Shown one piece after another: positions 9,328-18,061 of a stretch of DNA of 56,381 nt. Source of the stretch: Lacimicrobium alkaliphilum. GTDB lineage: Bacteria; Pseudomonadota; Gammaproteobacteria; Enterobacterales; Alteromonadaceae. The notes under the pieces were generated by a model, which was not told the origin of the DNA, ran no database searches, and was given only the letters and a program-made list of their open reading frames with translations. Position 1 is the stretch's first letter. Every line of letters starts with the position of its first letter. The position numbers and the translations under genes are program-made. The stretch is from NCBI RefSeq assembly GCF_002591895.1, contig NZ_NISX01000025.1:1-56381 (forward strand), in the 5' to 3' direction.

Positions 9328-12300
9328 ATGAGCAGTATTTTCAGTCCCGACCTGCCCACTAAAGCAGGTGATCATCAGCAATGGGGTAATCTGCATGGCA
9401 GCAGTCTGGCCCTGACTATCGCTAACGCTGCCCAAAAGATTAACAGTTCAGTTTTGCTTATCACCGCTGATACACCCTGTGCACTGAAACTCGCCCGTGA
9501 ACTTCAGAGTTTTGTCAGTGATATTGATGTGAAGGTGTTCCCTGACTGGGAAACACTTCCCTATGACAACTTTTCTCCTCATCAGGACATTATATCCCAG
9601 CGTCTGGAAACCCTTTTCCACCTGACACAACCGCAGCCCTGCATCTATGTTGTACCGGTCAATACCCTGTTACAGCGTCTGGCACCGGTAGATTACCTGG
9701 CGAAATACTTATTGTTACTCGAACAGGGCCAGCGGCTTGACCTGGATGGTTTTCGCCAGGGACTGGAGCGTGCAGGATATACTGCGGTCAGCCAGGTAAT
9801 GAGTCACGGTGAATTCTGTGTCCGGGGCAGTATTATTGACCTTTATCCGATGGGTAGCAAAACGCCTTATCGCATAGATTTATTTGACGACGAGATTGAC
9901 AGCATCCGGATTTTTGATCCCGATTCTCAACGCTCAGAGGAAAAAGTCACCCAGATCCGTATGCTCCCGGCGCACGAATTTCCCACAGATAAAGAAGCGA
10001 TTGATCGATTCAGGGTGCAGTTTCTTGACAGATTTGACGCCAGCAATGCCCGTGAGTCGATCTATTATCAGGTCAGCAAAGGGATAATGCCTGCCGGTAT
10101 CGAATACTATCTGCCACTATTTTTTGACCATACCGCCACCTTATTTGATTACCTGCATCACGACAGCCTGGTGCTGATGCATGGCGATCTCCTTAACGCC
10201 GCTGAGTTTTACTGGGCCGATGTTCAGGAGCGCTATGAACAGCACAAATACAATCCGCTTAAACCCTTGCTGACACCCGCTGAGATCTTCTTAAGGGTGG
10301 AGGAGCTGTTTAATCTGATCAAACAACGCTCAAGGGTCAGCATAAGCCACCACAGTCTGGAGCCTAAAGCCGGCCGCGCTAATTTTGCCACTACACCGCT
10401 GCCGGATATTGCTATCAAACCGCAGCTTAAAAGCCCCATGGCATCACTACAGCAACAACTTAATGACTGGCAGCAGCAAGGGGTTAAGGTACTGTTCAGT
10501 GTTGAATCACAGGGGCGACGGGAAAGCTTGCTGGAGATGCTGAAGAAGATCCGGATCAGCCCCAAAGAAGTTTCCGACCTGCAGTCTTTTCTGATCGGGC
10601 ATCAACAAACCGGCATCTTCATCAGTGATCTGGAGCACAGTTTTGTACTGGAAGAAACAGATTCCAGGCTGGTGCTGGTCACAGAAACCGATTTACTCGG
10701 TCATAAGATCAGCCAGCGGCGCCTGCGCAAGAAACAGCAGGCCACCGATGAAGCTGCGGTCATTCGTAATCTGGCCGAGCTCAGTATTGGCCAGCCAGTG
10801 GTGCACCTGGAACATGGTGTCGGCCGATACAAAGGTTTGCAAACGCTGGATGCCGGAGGGATTACCACAGAATACCTGACGATTGAATATGCCAATCAGG
10901 CTAAGCTCTATGTACCGGTTTCGTCTTTGCACCTGATAAGCCGTTACAGCGGCGGTGATCTCGACTCAGCTCCACTGCACCACCTTGGCACTGAAACCTG
11001 GGCCAAAGCACGTAAGAAAGCAGCCGAAAAAGTGCGTGATGTGGCGGCACAGTTACTGGATGTGTATGCCCGCCGTGCCGCCAAGCCCGGATTCGCGATA
11101 AAGATCAACTGGGATGAGTACGAGAGCTTTGCTAACAGTTTTCCATTCGAAGAAACAGCAGATCAGCAGCAAGCCATCAATGCCGTGATTCAGGACATGG
11201 GCAGCCCTACAGCAATGGACCGGCTGGTCTGTGGCGATGTGGGTTTCGGTAAAACAGAAGTGGCCATGCGTGCGGCATTCCTGGCGGCCAATGGCGGAAA
11301 GCAGGTAGCAATATTAGTTCCCACCACCCTGCTCGCCCAGCAGCATTATGAAAATTTCAAAGACCGTTTTGCCGACTGGCCCTTTCGCGTTGAAGTCATA
11401 TCCCGCTTTGGCAGTGGCAAGGCCCACAAAGACATTATTCAGGGACTGGCAGAGGGCAAAGTTGATATTGTTGTCGGCACCCACAAGCTACTGCAGGATG
11501 ACGTTAAATTCGCTGAACTTGGACTGGTAGTCATCGATGAGGAACACCGATTTGGGGTGCGCCAGAAAGAGAAGTTCAAGGCCCTGCGCGCCGATGTGGA
11601 TATACTGACCCTGACCGCCACGCCTATTCCAAGAACCCTGAATATGGCGTTATCCGGGATGCGTGATCTGTCCATTATCGCTACCGCACCGGCCAAGCGA
11701 CTCGCAATTAAGACCTTTGTTCGCCAGCGCGATAAACAGCTGCTCCGCGAGGCTATCATGCGAGAAATCCTGCGCGGGGGTCAGGTATACTTTTTACACA
11801 ACGAAGTGGAAACGATTGACAAGACCGCCGCTGAAATCGAAGAAATTGTTCCCGAAGCCAGAGTCGGCATTGGCCATGGTCAGATGCGCGAACGGGATCT
11901 GGAACGGGTAATGTCAGATTTTTACCATCAGCGCTTTAATGTGCTGGTATGCAGTACCATTATTGAAACCGGCATCGATATTCCCTCCGCCAACACCATT
12001 ATTATGGACAGAGCGGATCATCTGGGGCTGGCACAATTGCACCAGCTGCGGGGCCGGGTCGGTCGTTCACACCATCAGGCCTATGCCTATCTGCTCACCC
12101 CTCACCCTAAGCGCATGACCAAAGATGCCCGGAAACGCCTCGAAGCTATCGCGTCGCTTGAAGATCTGGGTGCCGGTTTTGCTTTGGCCACCCATGATCT
12201 TGAGATTCGTGGTGCCGGTGAGCTGCTGGGTGATGATCAGTCAGGTCAGATTGCCACCGTTGGCTTTTCTTTGTACATGGAAATGCTGGATAAAGCCGTC

Positions 12301-12801
12301 GACGCACTCAAAGAAGGCAAAGAGCCGTCCCTGGAGGAATCGCTTTCCTCACATACGGAAATCGAACTGCGAATACCGGCACTGTTGCCGGAAGACTATA
12401 TTGCTGATGTTAATATCCGCTTGTCACTGTATAAAAAAGTCGCCAATTGCAAAACAAAAGATGACCTGGATGAGCTTCGGGTAGAGCTTATTGACCGTTT
12501 TGGTCTGTTACCCGATGCCGCCAAAAATCTGATGATGATTAGCGAACTGAAACAGGACGCGAAAAATCTTGGTATCAGCAAAATTGAAGCCAGTGCCCAG
12601 GGCGGATTTGTCGAGTTTGAGCAGGACACCCCCATCGACCCCGGGTTTATTATCCAGTTGTTACAGTCCCAGCCAGCAATCTATAAGCTGGACGGACCAC
12701 AAAAACTCAGGTTCAATATCAAAACCGAAGAGCATCAACAGCGTGTTACACTGGTTCAGGATATGCTTAATCAATTTAAACGGAAATTACAGGCGGCCTG
12801 A
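9328..12801 (+). CDS. mfd: Transcription-repair coupling factor Mfd
   Basis: A 1157-residue ATP-dependent DNA translocase that removes RNA polymerase stalled at lesions and recruits UvrA. In order: the UvrB-like N-terminal region ('DIDVKVFPDWETLPYDNFSP'), the CarD-like polymerase-interacting domain (about residues 490-560, 'GQPVVHLEHGVGRYKG'), the RecG-like helicase core with Walker A 'GDVGFGKTE' at about residue 636 and the DEEH box at about 737, then 'TATPIPRTLNMALSGMRDLS', 'QLRGRVGRS' and the C-terminal TRCF domain. Full length for the family. Its stop shares one base with the csiV start. Confidence 0.97.
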   Translation: MSSIFSPDLPTKAGDHQQWGNLHGSSLALTIANAAQKINSSVLLITADTPCALKLARELQSFVSDIDVKVFPDWETLPYDNFSPHQDIISQRLETLFHLTQPQPCIYVVPVNTLLQRLAPVDYLAKYLLLLEQGQRLDLDGFRQGLERAGYTAVSQVMSHGEFCVRGSIIDLYPMGSKTPYRIDLFDDEIDSIRIFDPDSQRSEEKVTQIRMLPAHEFPTDKEAIDRFRVQFLDRFDASNARESIYYQVSKGIMPAGIEYYLPLFFDHTATLFDYLHHDSLVLMHGDLLNAAEFYWADVQERYEQHKYNPLKPLLTPAEIFLRVEELFNLIKQRSRVSISHHSLEPKAGRANFATTPLPDIAIKPQLKSPMASLQQQLNDWQQQGVKVLFSVESQGRRESLLEMLKKIRISPKEVSDLQSFLIGHQQTGIFISDLEHSFVLEETDSRLVLVTETDLLGHKISQRRLRKKQQATDEAAVIRNLAELSIGQPVVHLEHGVGRYKGLQTLDAGGITTEYLTIEYANQAKLYVPVSSLHLISRYSGGDLDSAPLHHLGTETWAKARKKAAEKVRDVAAQLLDVYARRAAKPGFAIKINWDEYESFANSFPFEETADQQQAINAVIQDMGSPTAMDRLVCGDVGFGKTEVAMRAAFLAANGGKQVAILVPTTLLAQQHYENFKDRFADWPFRVEVISRFGSGKAHKDIIQGLAEGKVDIVVGTHKLLQDDVKFAELGLVVIDEEHRFGVRQKEKFKALRADVDILTLTATPIPRTLNMALSGMRDLSIIATAPAKRLAIKTFVRQRDKQLLREAIMREILRGGQVYFLHNEVETIDKTAAEIEEIVPEARVGIGHGQMRERDLERVMSDFYHQRFNVLVCSTIIETGIDIPSANTIIMDRADHLGLAQLHQLRGRVGRSHHQAYAYLLTPHPKRMTKDARKRLEAIASLEDLGAGFALATHDLEIRGAGELLGDDQSGQIATVGFSLYMEMLDKAVDALKEGKEPSLEESLSSHTEIELRIPALLPEDYIADVNIRLSLYKKVANCKTKDDLDELRVELIDRFGLLPDAAKNLMMISELKQDAKNLGISKIEASAQGGFVEFEQDTPIDPGFIIQLLQSQPAIYKLDGPQKLRFNIKTEEHQQRVTLVQDMLNQFKRKLQAA

Positions 12802-14102
12802 TGACGCACTTGTTATTAAAATCGGTATTGCTGCTGACCGTATTAGTTACATTCAGCTCCCCTGCACTGGCCAACGACTGGTGGTTTGATGTTGAAGTTC
12901 TCCTGTACAAACAGGATCAATCACTGGAGCGCTTAGAGGAGAACTTTCCACAACCGGCGCGCGTGGAGACCGGCGATAGCACCGATCTACTCAGCTCCTT
13001 TCTGCGCCCGGATATTCGTGCTCTGCGCAATAATCTTACTCGCTGTGAGGAAAATGAGTCCACAACTGAGCATTTCCCCAATAGCCCACTTCAGATAACC
13101 ACGCCGGGTATTGATCTTATACTGGATGAGATTAAAGCGTTAAAACAACAGGCCGAACAATCTGCCGTCATACCCCGAACAGTAAACGGGGTTGATGCAG
13201 GCGCCCAAATCGTCGGCAAGCTGTCGGCTTCAGAACAGCCAACAAAGAATACCCTGGCATATCGCTTTAATCCTAACCGCTGGCTGCGCAGTGACTGTGT
13301 ATTTGCCAAAGAACAACGATGGCTTAAAGATATCCTGGCCCCAGACCAAGAGAGTAAGCCTTTGATTTCATCGGTACCGGACGTGATCGATGAGATTGAG
13401 CGTCGTTTTAACAATCAGCCCTATTTGCTACCTGCCAGTCAGATGACCCTTAAAAGCATTGCCCGTGACCTGCATCGTCAGCGTGGAATTCGCCCCCTGT
13501 TGCATCTGGTCTGGCGCCAGCCTGTGTTGTTTGGGCGTGACAAAGCGCAAAAATATCGCCTGTTTGGCGGCACTAATTTCGCCCTTAGCTATGACAATCT
13601 GGGAAATCCATTAGAGTCAGAAACCGAATTAGAATCAGTTCCGGCTCTTGCGTCACAAAGCCAGGATAAAAACCTGATCATGCAAGTGGAAGAAGCCCTC
13701 TCCCAACCGCTTGTTTTAGCAGAGCAAGATATTGAAACCACGCCCCAAGGCTCAAAAACCAATGCGTTATGGGAACTGGATGGCTGGTTTAAGGTTTACC
13801 TTGAATATATTAACCGGGTGCCCTACCTGCACATTGATTCTGAGTTGCTGTATCGGGCTGAGGGGCCTCCGGGACTCATGCAATCCCATAGCCTTGCTGG
13901 CGAATCACAGTATATGGGTGATACCAGGTCTTCAACAGACTCAGGTGGTCGTAGTCATCTTTATGCACTGCCTTTTAAACAATTGCGACGGGTGATCAGC
14001 ACCCAAATCCATTACTTTGACCACCCCATGTTCGGTATGGTGGTTCAGATTCGTCGCTTCCACAAACCTGACCCGCCCACTGAGGAATTACAAGCAGAAT
14101 GA
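12801..14102 (+). CDS. csiV: CsiV family peptidoglycan-binding protein
   Basis: A 433-residue exported protein with a signal peptide of about 24 residues ending SPALA. 'NDWWFDVEVLLYKQ' at the mature N-terminus and the C-terminal 'QLRRVISTQIHYFDHPMFGM' are typical of the CsiV family. In Vibrio cholerae this family binds peptidoglycan and is needed for PBP1A-dependent wall synthesis. The gene begins on the last base of the mfd stop and overlaps the next gene as ATGA, so all three are coupled. A low-complexity acidic linker (about residues 270-310) separates the two conserved parts. Confidence 0.88.
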   Translation: MTHLLLKSVLLLTVLVTFSSPALANDWWFDVEVLLYKQDQSLERLEENFPQPARVETGDSTDLLSSFLRPDIRALRNNLTRCEENESTTEHFPNSPLQITTPGIDLILDEIKALKQQAEQSAVIPRTVNGVDAGAQIVGKLSASEQPTKNTLAYRFNPNRWLRSDCVFAKEQRWLKDILAPDQESKPLISSVPDVIDEIERRFNNQPYLLPASQMTLKSIARDLHRQRGIRPLLHLVWRQPVLFGRDKAQKYRLFGGTNFALSYDNLGNPLESETELESVPALASQSQDKNLIMQVEEALSQPLVLAEQDIETTPQGSKTNALWELDGWFKVYLEYINRVPYLHIDSELLYRAEGPPGLMQSHSLAGESQYMGDTRSSTDSGGRSHLYALPFKQLRRVISTQIHYFDHPMFGMVVQIRRFHKPDPPTEELQAE

Positions 14103-14614
14103 AGATCTATACAAAAAACGGCGATCAGGGTACCACTCAGATTTATGCCGGTAAGCCAGAAAAACTGGATAAACACGATATCGTACTGGAAACCTATGGC
14201 AGCCTGGATGAACTCAATGCCCAGCTTGGGCTTTTGGGCAGCCATTTAAGCACTACGGACCTTGCCCTGTTGCAGCAGGTGCAAAGGCAACTGTTTCAGA
14301 CTGGCTTTGCGCTTTCTGCCAATAACAGCCTTAAAGATGAGGATATCCATGCTCTGGAGCAACAAATTGACCACTGGCAAAGTCAGCTTCCTCCTCAAAC
14401 CCATTTTATTCTTCCCGGCGGCAGTGCTGACGCCGCTCAGTGTCATGTCTGTCGGACTATCGCCAGACGGGCTGAGCGCCAGTTAGTAGCGATGAGTAAA
14501 AGCCGGGATGTACCACCTGTTTGCCTTAAGTATATCAATCGCTTATCAGACTGGCTGTTTATGTTCGCCCGTTATCTTAACCAACAGGCCAACCATACTG
14601 AGCTTAAGGTGTAA
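14099..14614 (+). CDS. PduO-type cob(I)alamin adenosyltransferase
   Basis: A 171-residue enzyme that transfers the adenosyl group of ATP to cob(I)alamin. The N-terminal 'YTKNGDQGTTQIYAG' is the ATP-binding signature of the PduO/MMAB family. 'RTIARRAERQLV' and 'YINRLSDWLFMFARYLN' carry the conserved Arg and Asp residues of the trimeric helical fold. It overlaps csiV by four bases. I see no cobalamin riboswitch before it and no other cobalamin genes in the window, so it probably serves salvage or recycling of the cofactor. Confidence 0.92.
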   Translation: MKIYTKNGDQGTTQIYAGKPEKLDKHDIVLETYGSLDELNAQLGLLGSHLSTTDLALLQQVQRQLFQTGFALSANNSLKDEDIHALEQQIDHWQSQLPPQTHFILPGGSADAAQCHVCRTIARRAERQLVAMSKSRDVPPVCLKYINRLSDWLFMFARYLNQQANHTELKV

Positions 14615-14675
14615 CCCGACACCATTTTCCGGCTATACCTAAAGGTAACGTCTCTGGCCCCAAAGGTTCATATTT

Positions 14676-14879
14676 TTGTCTCAACCTGCCCCGGACTACA
14701 AAGACTATGTTCTGAATATCCGGTGCCGCGAATTTATCAGCTCTGGCGGTGGCCGTCAGACCAATCAGATAACCACTGATCAGGCTCTCGTGGAATTGAG
14801 GTCAATGTCGGTACAATGGTTAGAGATACTCAGCGGTGCCAGTGAAGCTGCGCCCGGGAAAGGAATAAATACGGGATAG
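14676..14879 (+). CDS. Possible short gene with TTG start, unknown function
   Basis: An open frame of 67 codons beginning at TTG, with AAAGG nine bases upstream. The protein-like composition and the ribosome site are the only support; I recognise no family. It lies in the 290-bp gap between the adenosyltransferase and the convergent isochorismatase-family gene. The gap otherwise contains the palindrome TACCTAAAGGTA at 14636-14647. It may equally be non-coding. Confidence 0.25.
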   Translation: MSQPAPDYKDYVLNIRCREFISSGGGRQTNQITTDQALVELRSMSVQWLEILSGASEAAPGKGINTG

Positions 14880-14905
14880 TGGGCCCTGGGAACCAACACT
14901 CAGTG

Positions 14906-15457
14906 TTATCGGATCCAGCCCCGATGAATTGTACGGAACACCTCGGTATCGGATCGTTCGAGCCATTCAAAAGCGAGCATTTCTTTATTAATCAGAACAG
15001 CACCAGCCTGGTCCATGCGGGCCAGTGCCTGTGCCCTGTGCGCCTGTTGTCTTGAGCCCACCGCCTCAATCAGAATAAACACCTGATACCCAGCTGAAAT
15101 CAAATCCAGTGCCGTCTGCAATACACAGACATGAGCTTCAGTGCCCATAATGATGATTTGGTGGCGCTGGGATTGCTCAAGCCGCTGCTTAAATAAAGGC
15201 TCCCGCCAGGCACTGAAACTCAGCTTGGAGATAACGCCCTGCTCGGGTAACAGTTCTGCCAGCTTCTGTGTGGTATGCCCAATCCCCTGAGGATATTGCT
15301 CAGTTGCCAGCACCGGCACACCCAGCTGCAATGCCACCTGCATAGCCCAGGCGGCAGCATTCTCCAGTTCATTACCGGCATCAATTGCAGGTAGTAGTTT
15401 TTCCTGCACATCAACCAGCAATAGCAGACTCTGAGCTTTCTCAAGTAACATAATCAT
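14906..15457 (-). CDS. Isochorismatase-family cysteine hydrolase
   Basis: A 183-residue member of the isochorismatase/nicotinamidase fold (YcaC-like). The catalytic triad is visible: Asp16 in 'LLLVDVQEKL', Lys78 in 'ISKLSFSAW' and Cys111 in 'GTEAHVCVLQT', with the cis-peptide context typical of the family. Single-domain length. A second ATG two codons in could be the start. The substrate cannot be told from sequence. It stands alone, and no siderophore or NAD genes are nearby. Confidence 0.88.
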   Translation of the reverse strand: MIMLLEKAQSLLLLVDVQEKLLPAIDAGNELENAAAWAMQVALQLGVPVLATEQYPQGIGHTTQKLAELLPEQGVISKLSFSAWREPLFKQRLEQSQRHQIIIMGTEAHVCVLQTALDLISAGYQVFILIEAVGSRQQAHRAQALARMDQAGAVLINKEMLAFEWLERSDTEVFRTIHRGWIR

Positions 15458-15532
15458 TGCCCGTATGTCCGGGTTCAGTAAGGGTTTTAACAGCTTATAA
15501 CATTGAGAGCAGGAAGAGTGAGCAAATATTCT

Positions 15533-16285
15533 TTAGCTTATTGGCGTCCCGATATAGGCAGTCAGTTTGCATTTGTACTTACGGCGCTTTAACACCGAAC
15601 AAAAATGATCAGCTTGTTCTGCCTCAAAAAACGGCCCCACTCTGAGGCTATACAGCCGTTGTTCCGGGTGCTCTATTTTTTCCAGTAGCGGTTGCAGACC
15701 ACTAAACAGCGCTTCGTATCGTCTGTTCAGAACCTTCCAGCCCACATGAGCGGTATTTTCTTGCAGGAACAGGGCAATATGGACGGCATATCTTTGCCGC
15801 TGCAATGTTTCGCTCTCTGAAGGTTGATTATCTGCTGTTTGCTGTAAGGGGGCGCTATCCATTGCGGGTTGATTAACAACATTCATTGCAGGTTGATCAG
15901 CGACACCCATAGCAGGTTGATCATCAACGACGTCTGCAGATTCTGAGTCGTCAGACGAGAACAGTTGACGTTGTTCCGCCTCGACGATTTCTAACTCCTG
16001 CTTAACAGCATAGTCCCGCGGAGCATCAGGAATCACAGAAAGCTTTTCTATTTCACTTAACACCAACATAAAGTCAGACTCAAGTTCTGACAAGCGTCGG
16101 ATAGCGGGCCTGGTCTCCCGCCATTCTTCCACTATTTGCTGAATTTGTTGTTCAGAGATCGCTTCATCAGACTGGTTATCATCTGTATTTTCTGCGTTCT
16201 GAAAATAGCTTGAACACGCACTCAACATCATCGCCAGGAACAAGATTGTTATAATCCAGGCGTTGGTGTGTCTTATAAGATACAT
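15533..16285 (-). CDS. SPOR-like domain lipoprotein A
   Basis: A 250-residue putative lipoprotein (lipobox LSAC, Cys24). Residues about 45-85 form a charged helical segment around 'EEWRETRPAIRRLSELES'. A Gln/Asp/Ser-rich linker with three QPAM repeats follows. Residues 165-245 resemble a SPOR fold: an initial 'RYAVHIALFL' strand, then 'LYSLRVGPFFEAEQADHF' and the cysteine pair Cys229 and Cys239. It is a paralogue of lipoprotein B at 18062-18733, with the same layout, helical segment and cysteine spacing. It diverges from the two FlgO-like genes. SPOR domains usually bind denuded septal glycan; here a pilus-linked role is inferred from context. Confidence 0.75.
   Translation of the reverse strand: MYLIRHTNAWIITILFLAMMLSACSSYFQNAENTDDNQSDEAISEQQIQQIVEEWRETRPAIRRLSELESDFMLVLSEIEKLSVIPDAPRDYAVKQELEIVEAEQRQLFSSDDSESADVVDDQPAMGVADQPAMNVVNQPAMDSAPLQQTADNQPSESETLQRQRYAVHIALFLQENTAHVGWKVLNRRYEALFSGLQPLLEKIEHPEQRLYSLRVGPFFEAEQADHFCSVLKRRKYKCKLTAYIGTPIS
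15860..15931 (-). repeat. Three 24-bp tandem repeats coding QPAM units
   Basis: Three direct in-frame copies of a 24-base unit (15860-15883, 15884-15907, 15908-15931) encode an eight-residue motif D/N-QPAM-xxx in the linker of SPOR lipoprotein A. The copies differ at a few positions. Because the unit is a multiple of three, changes in copy number would alter linker length without a frameshift. Confidence 0.8.
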
Positions 16286-16569
16286 TGCAAATTAATCCAC
16301 ATTAATATTTACCAAATCAACAAACATGTCATTCAGTCTGGCAAACCAACAGGTCACATTTTCTGCTATTAGCACTGGTCTCAGAACTGCAAGTATCAAG
16401 CCAGTGTAACAATATCAGATGCGAGCTTCGGAACTAAAAACTGGCTTAATAATTGCTTTATTCTTCAAAAGTAAACTTTCTTCGTACAGCAACAGTAATT
16501 GGCTATCAACACAAACGGTTTAAGACAACACGAAACAATGACATGGCTACTGGCCACCAGGGGTACCTA

Positions 16570-17166
16570 ATGACGCAGCTTTTTACTATTTTGATCCTGA
16601 TTATTATGCTCGCAGGTTGCGCAACCTTTGATATTGAGACTCCTGATGAACATAGCAATGGGGCATTTCAACCTGCGACCTTCAAATCATCGAATGCTGC
16701 GGAAAATGAATTTATCAATAGTGTGCAGCTTCAGGATTATGTCAGAGAAACCGTCGCCGAAATGGCGCTCAATATGAAAAATGTCGCCCCGGATGCTTCT
16801 GTTGCCGTGACCAGTTTCGTTTTACTTGATTCCGGCTACCAATCCTCATCGCTGTTGGGTCAACAACTGTCTGAGGCATTTATGGCGGAGCTGCATCGTT
16901 TCGGCATCAACACCCTTGATTACAAGGTGTCAGATTATATTCGGGTAACGCCACAAGGGGATTTTATATTAACCCGGGATTACCTTGAGCTTGATGAGGA
17001 AATCAGCGCAAAGCTCGCTCTGGTGGGCACCATGACCAAACATGCTAACGGCATATTGGTTCAGACCCGAATTGTTGATATTGAAACAAAGTCAATATTG
17101 TCAGCCGGAACGTCGTTGATTCCGCACAGACAGGTCAATGCGTTATTTAGTGGCAGTGCGATGTAA
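16570..17166 (+). CDS. FlgO-family outer-membrane lipoprotein 1
   Basis: A 198-residue putative lipoprotein (lipobox LAGC, Cys17). I start it at the ATG at 16570 because the signal peptide begins there and AGGGG precedes it; upstream in-frame ATGs put a long non-hydrophobic stretch before the signal. The rest matches the FlgO family: 'LQDYVRETVAEMALNMKN', 'VAVTSFVLLDS', 'LGQQLSEAFMAELHRFG' and 'VTPQGDFILTRDY'. In Vibrio, FlgO is an outer-membrane protein needed for flagellar function, but no flagellar gene occurs here. It is followed after 24 bp by a second FlgO-like gene. Confidence 0.85.
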   Translation: MTQLFTILILIIMLAGCATFDIETPDEHSNGAFQPATFKSSNAAENEFINSVQLQDYVRETVAEMALNMKNVAPDASVAVTSFVLLDSGYQSSSLLGQQLSEAFMAELHRFGINTLDYKVSDYIRVTPQGDFILTRDYLELDEEISAKLALVGTMTKHANGILVQTRIVDIETKSILSAGTSLIPHRQVNALFSGSAM

Positions 17167-17190
17167 TATGAGCATTCAGGAGCCTAATCT

Positions 17191-17808
17191 ATGAAATCCG
17201 TTTTTCTAATCACTCTTTCTGTTGTTCTGCTAAGCGCGTGTCAAAGCCTGCCTGGAATAAGCACACCATGGAAAGAAAATGAACCAAGCCATCCTCAGCC
17301 ACAACCGAACCTCCAGCAGGAAAAGGCCTGGGGAGGAACCGCCAGATACAATCAATACTCCCCTCAAAAGCATTTCAAGGCATTAAACGACTACGCCCAG
17401 CAGCTGGTTCACAAATTCCAGGAACAGCACCTTGACTACAATAATGAGTCTATTGCTATTACCTCTTTTGTAGAATTTGATGACAACCTGAAAACCACGA
17501 ATACTCTGGGAAACCAGTTCGCGGAAGCATTACTGACAGAGATGAGCAGCCTGGGTTATCAGGTTGTTGATGTTAAAACCGATGAGCATGTGCAGGTAAC
17601 ACAAGGTGGTGACTTTATCTTCTCACGGGAAATAAAAAGAAAGGAACAATACTGCTGCATCGTCGCCGGAACCCTGATCTATGAGCACAGTGGCGTTCGT
17701 GTCAATGGCAGGGTAATTGACCGACACACACAAAAGGTGATGAGCGCATCAAGCGTCGTCATTCCCTACTTTGTTATTAAACACCTGGGAAGCGCAGAAT
17801 ACCGCTAG
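17191..17808 (+). CDS. FlgO-family outer-membrane lipoprotein 2
   Basis: A 205-residue putative lipoprotein (lipobox LSAC, Cys17) paralogous to the preceding one. Shared positions include 'LNDYAQQLVHKF', 'IAITSFVEFDD', 'LGNQFAEALLTEMSSLGY' and 'VTQGGDFIFSRE'. A Pro/Gln-rich linker separates the lipid anchor from the FlgO domain. The stop codon TAG is formed from a TA dinucleotide plus the first base of the inverted repeat of the MITE-like element starting at 17806. The native C-terminus may therefore have been altered by that insertion. Confidence 0.83.
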   Translation: MKSVFLITLSVVLLSACQSLPGISTPWKENEPSHPQPQPNLQQEKAWGGTARYNQYSPQKHFKALNDYAQQLVHKFQEQHLDYNNESIAITSFVEFDDNLKTTNTLGNQFAEALLTEMSSLGYQVVDVKTDEHVQVTQGGDFIFSREIKRKEQYCCIVAGTLIYEHSGVRVNGRVIDRHTQKVMSASSVVIPYFVIKHLGSAEYR

Positions 17809-18058
17809 AGCGCCATATAGTTTAACTAAACAACACCAGCGAGAGTTCCAAAAGCGCGCCTGAAAAAGCCTCACTCTTCATTCTAATTGCCTGACAAAAA
17901 CATCAGGAGTGTTTTTGAACAGCCACAGGCTGGCCCGAAGGGCGCTGGGCAGGAAGCCCGGAGTAAAGAGCATCACTATTCCTGCGCAACCACGCCTTGA
18001 TTGAGACTTTTACAGTCTCGCAGCTCTGGAGTGGGTTTTTTAGCTATATGGCGCTCTA
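17806..18058. mobile_element. 253-bp MITE-like element with TA-bounded terminal inverted repeats
   Basis: The 15 bases at 17806-17820 (TAGAGCGCCATATAG) recur as the exact reverse complement at 18044-18058. Each outer edge is a TA, as expected for target-site duplication by an IS630/mariner-type transposase, leaving 13-bp terminal repeats GAGCGCCATATAG. The interior has no long open frame and contains small hairpins (18003-18019 and around 17890-17912). It lies exactly between the convergent FlgO-like and SPOR lipoprotein genes: its left end supplies part of one stop codon, and the other stop is three bases past its right end. No autonomous partner is in the window. Confidence 0.7.
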
Positions 18059-18061
18059 TGA

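Noticed and set aside
14040-14110. Possible cobalamin riboswitch before the adenosyltransferase
   Set aside because: The gene start overlaps csiV, and no B12-box or long structured leader is present.
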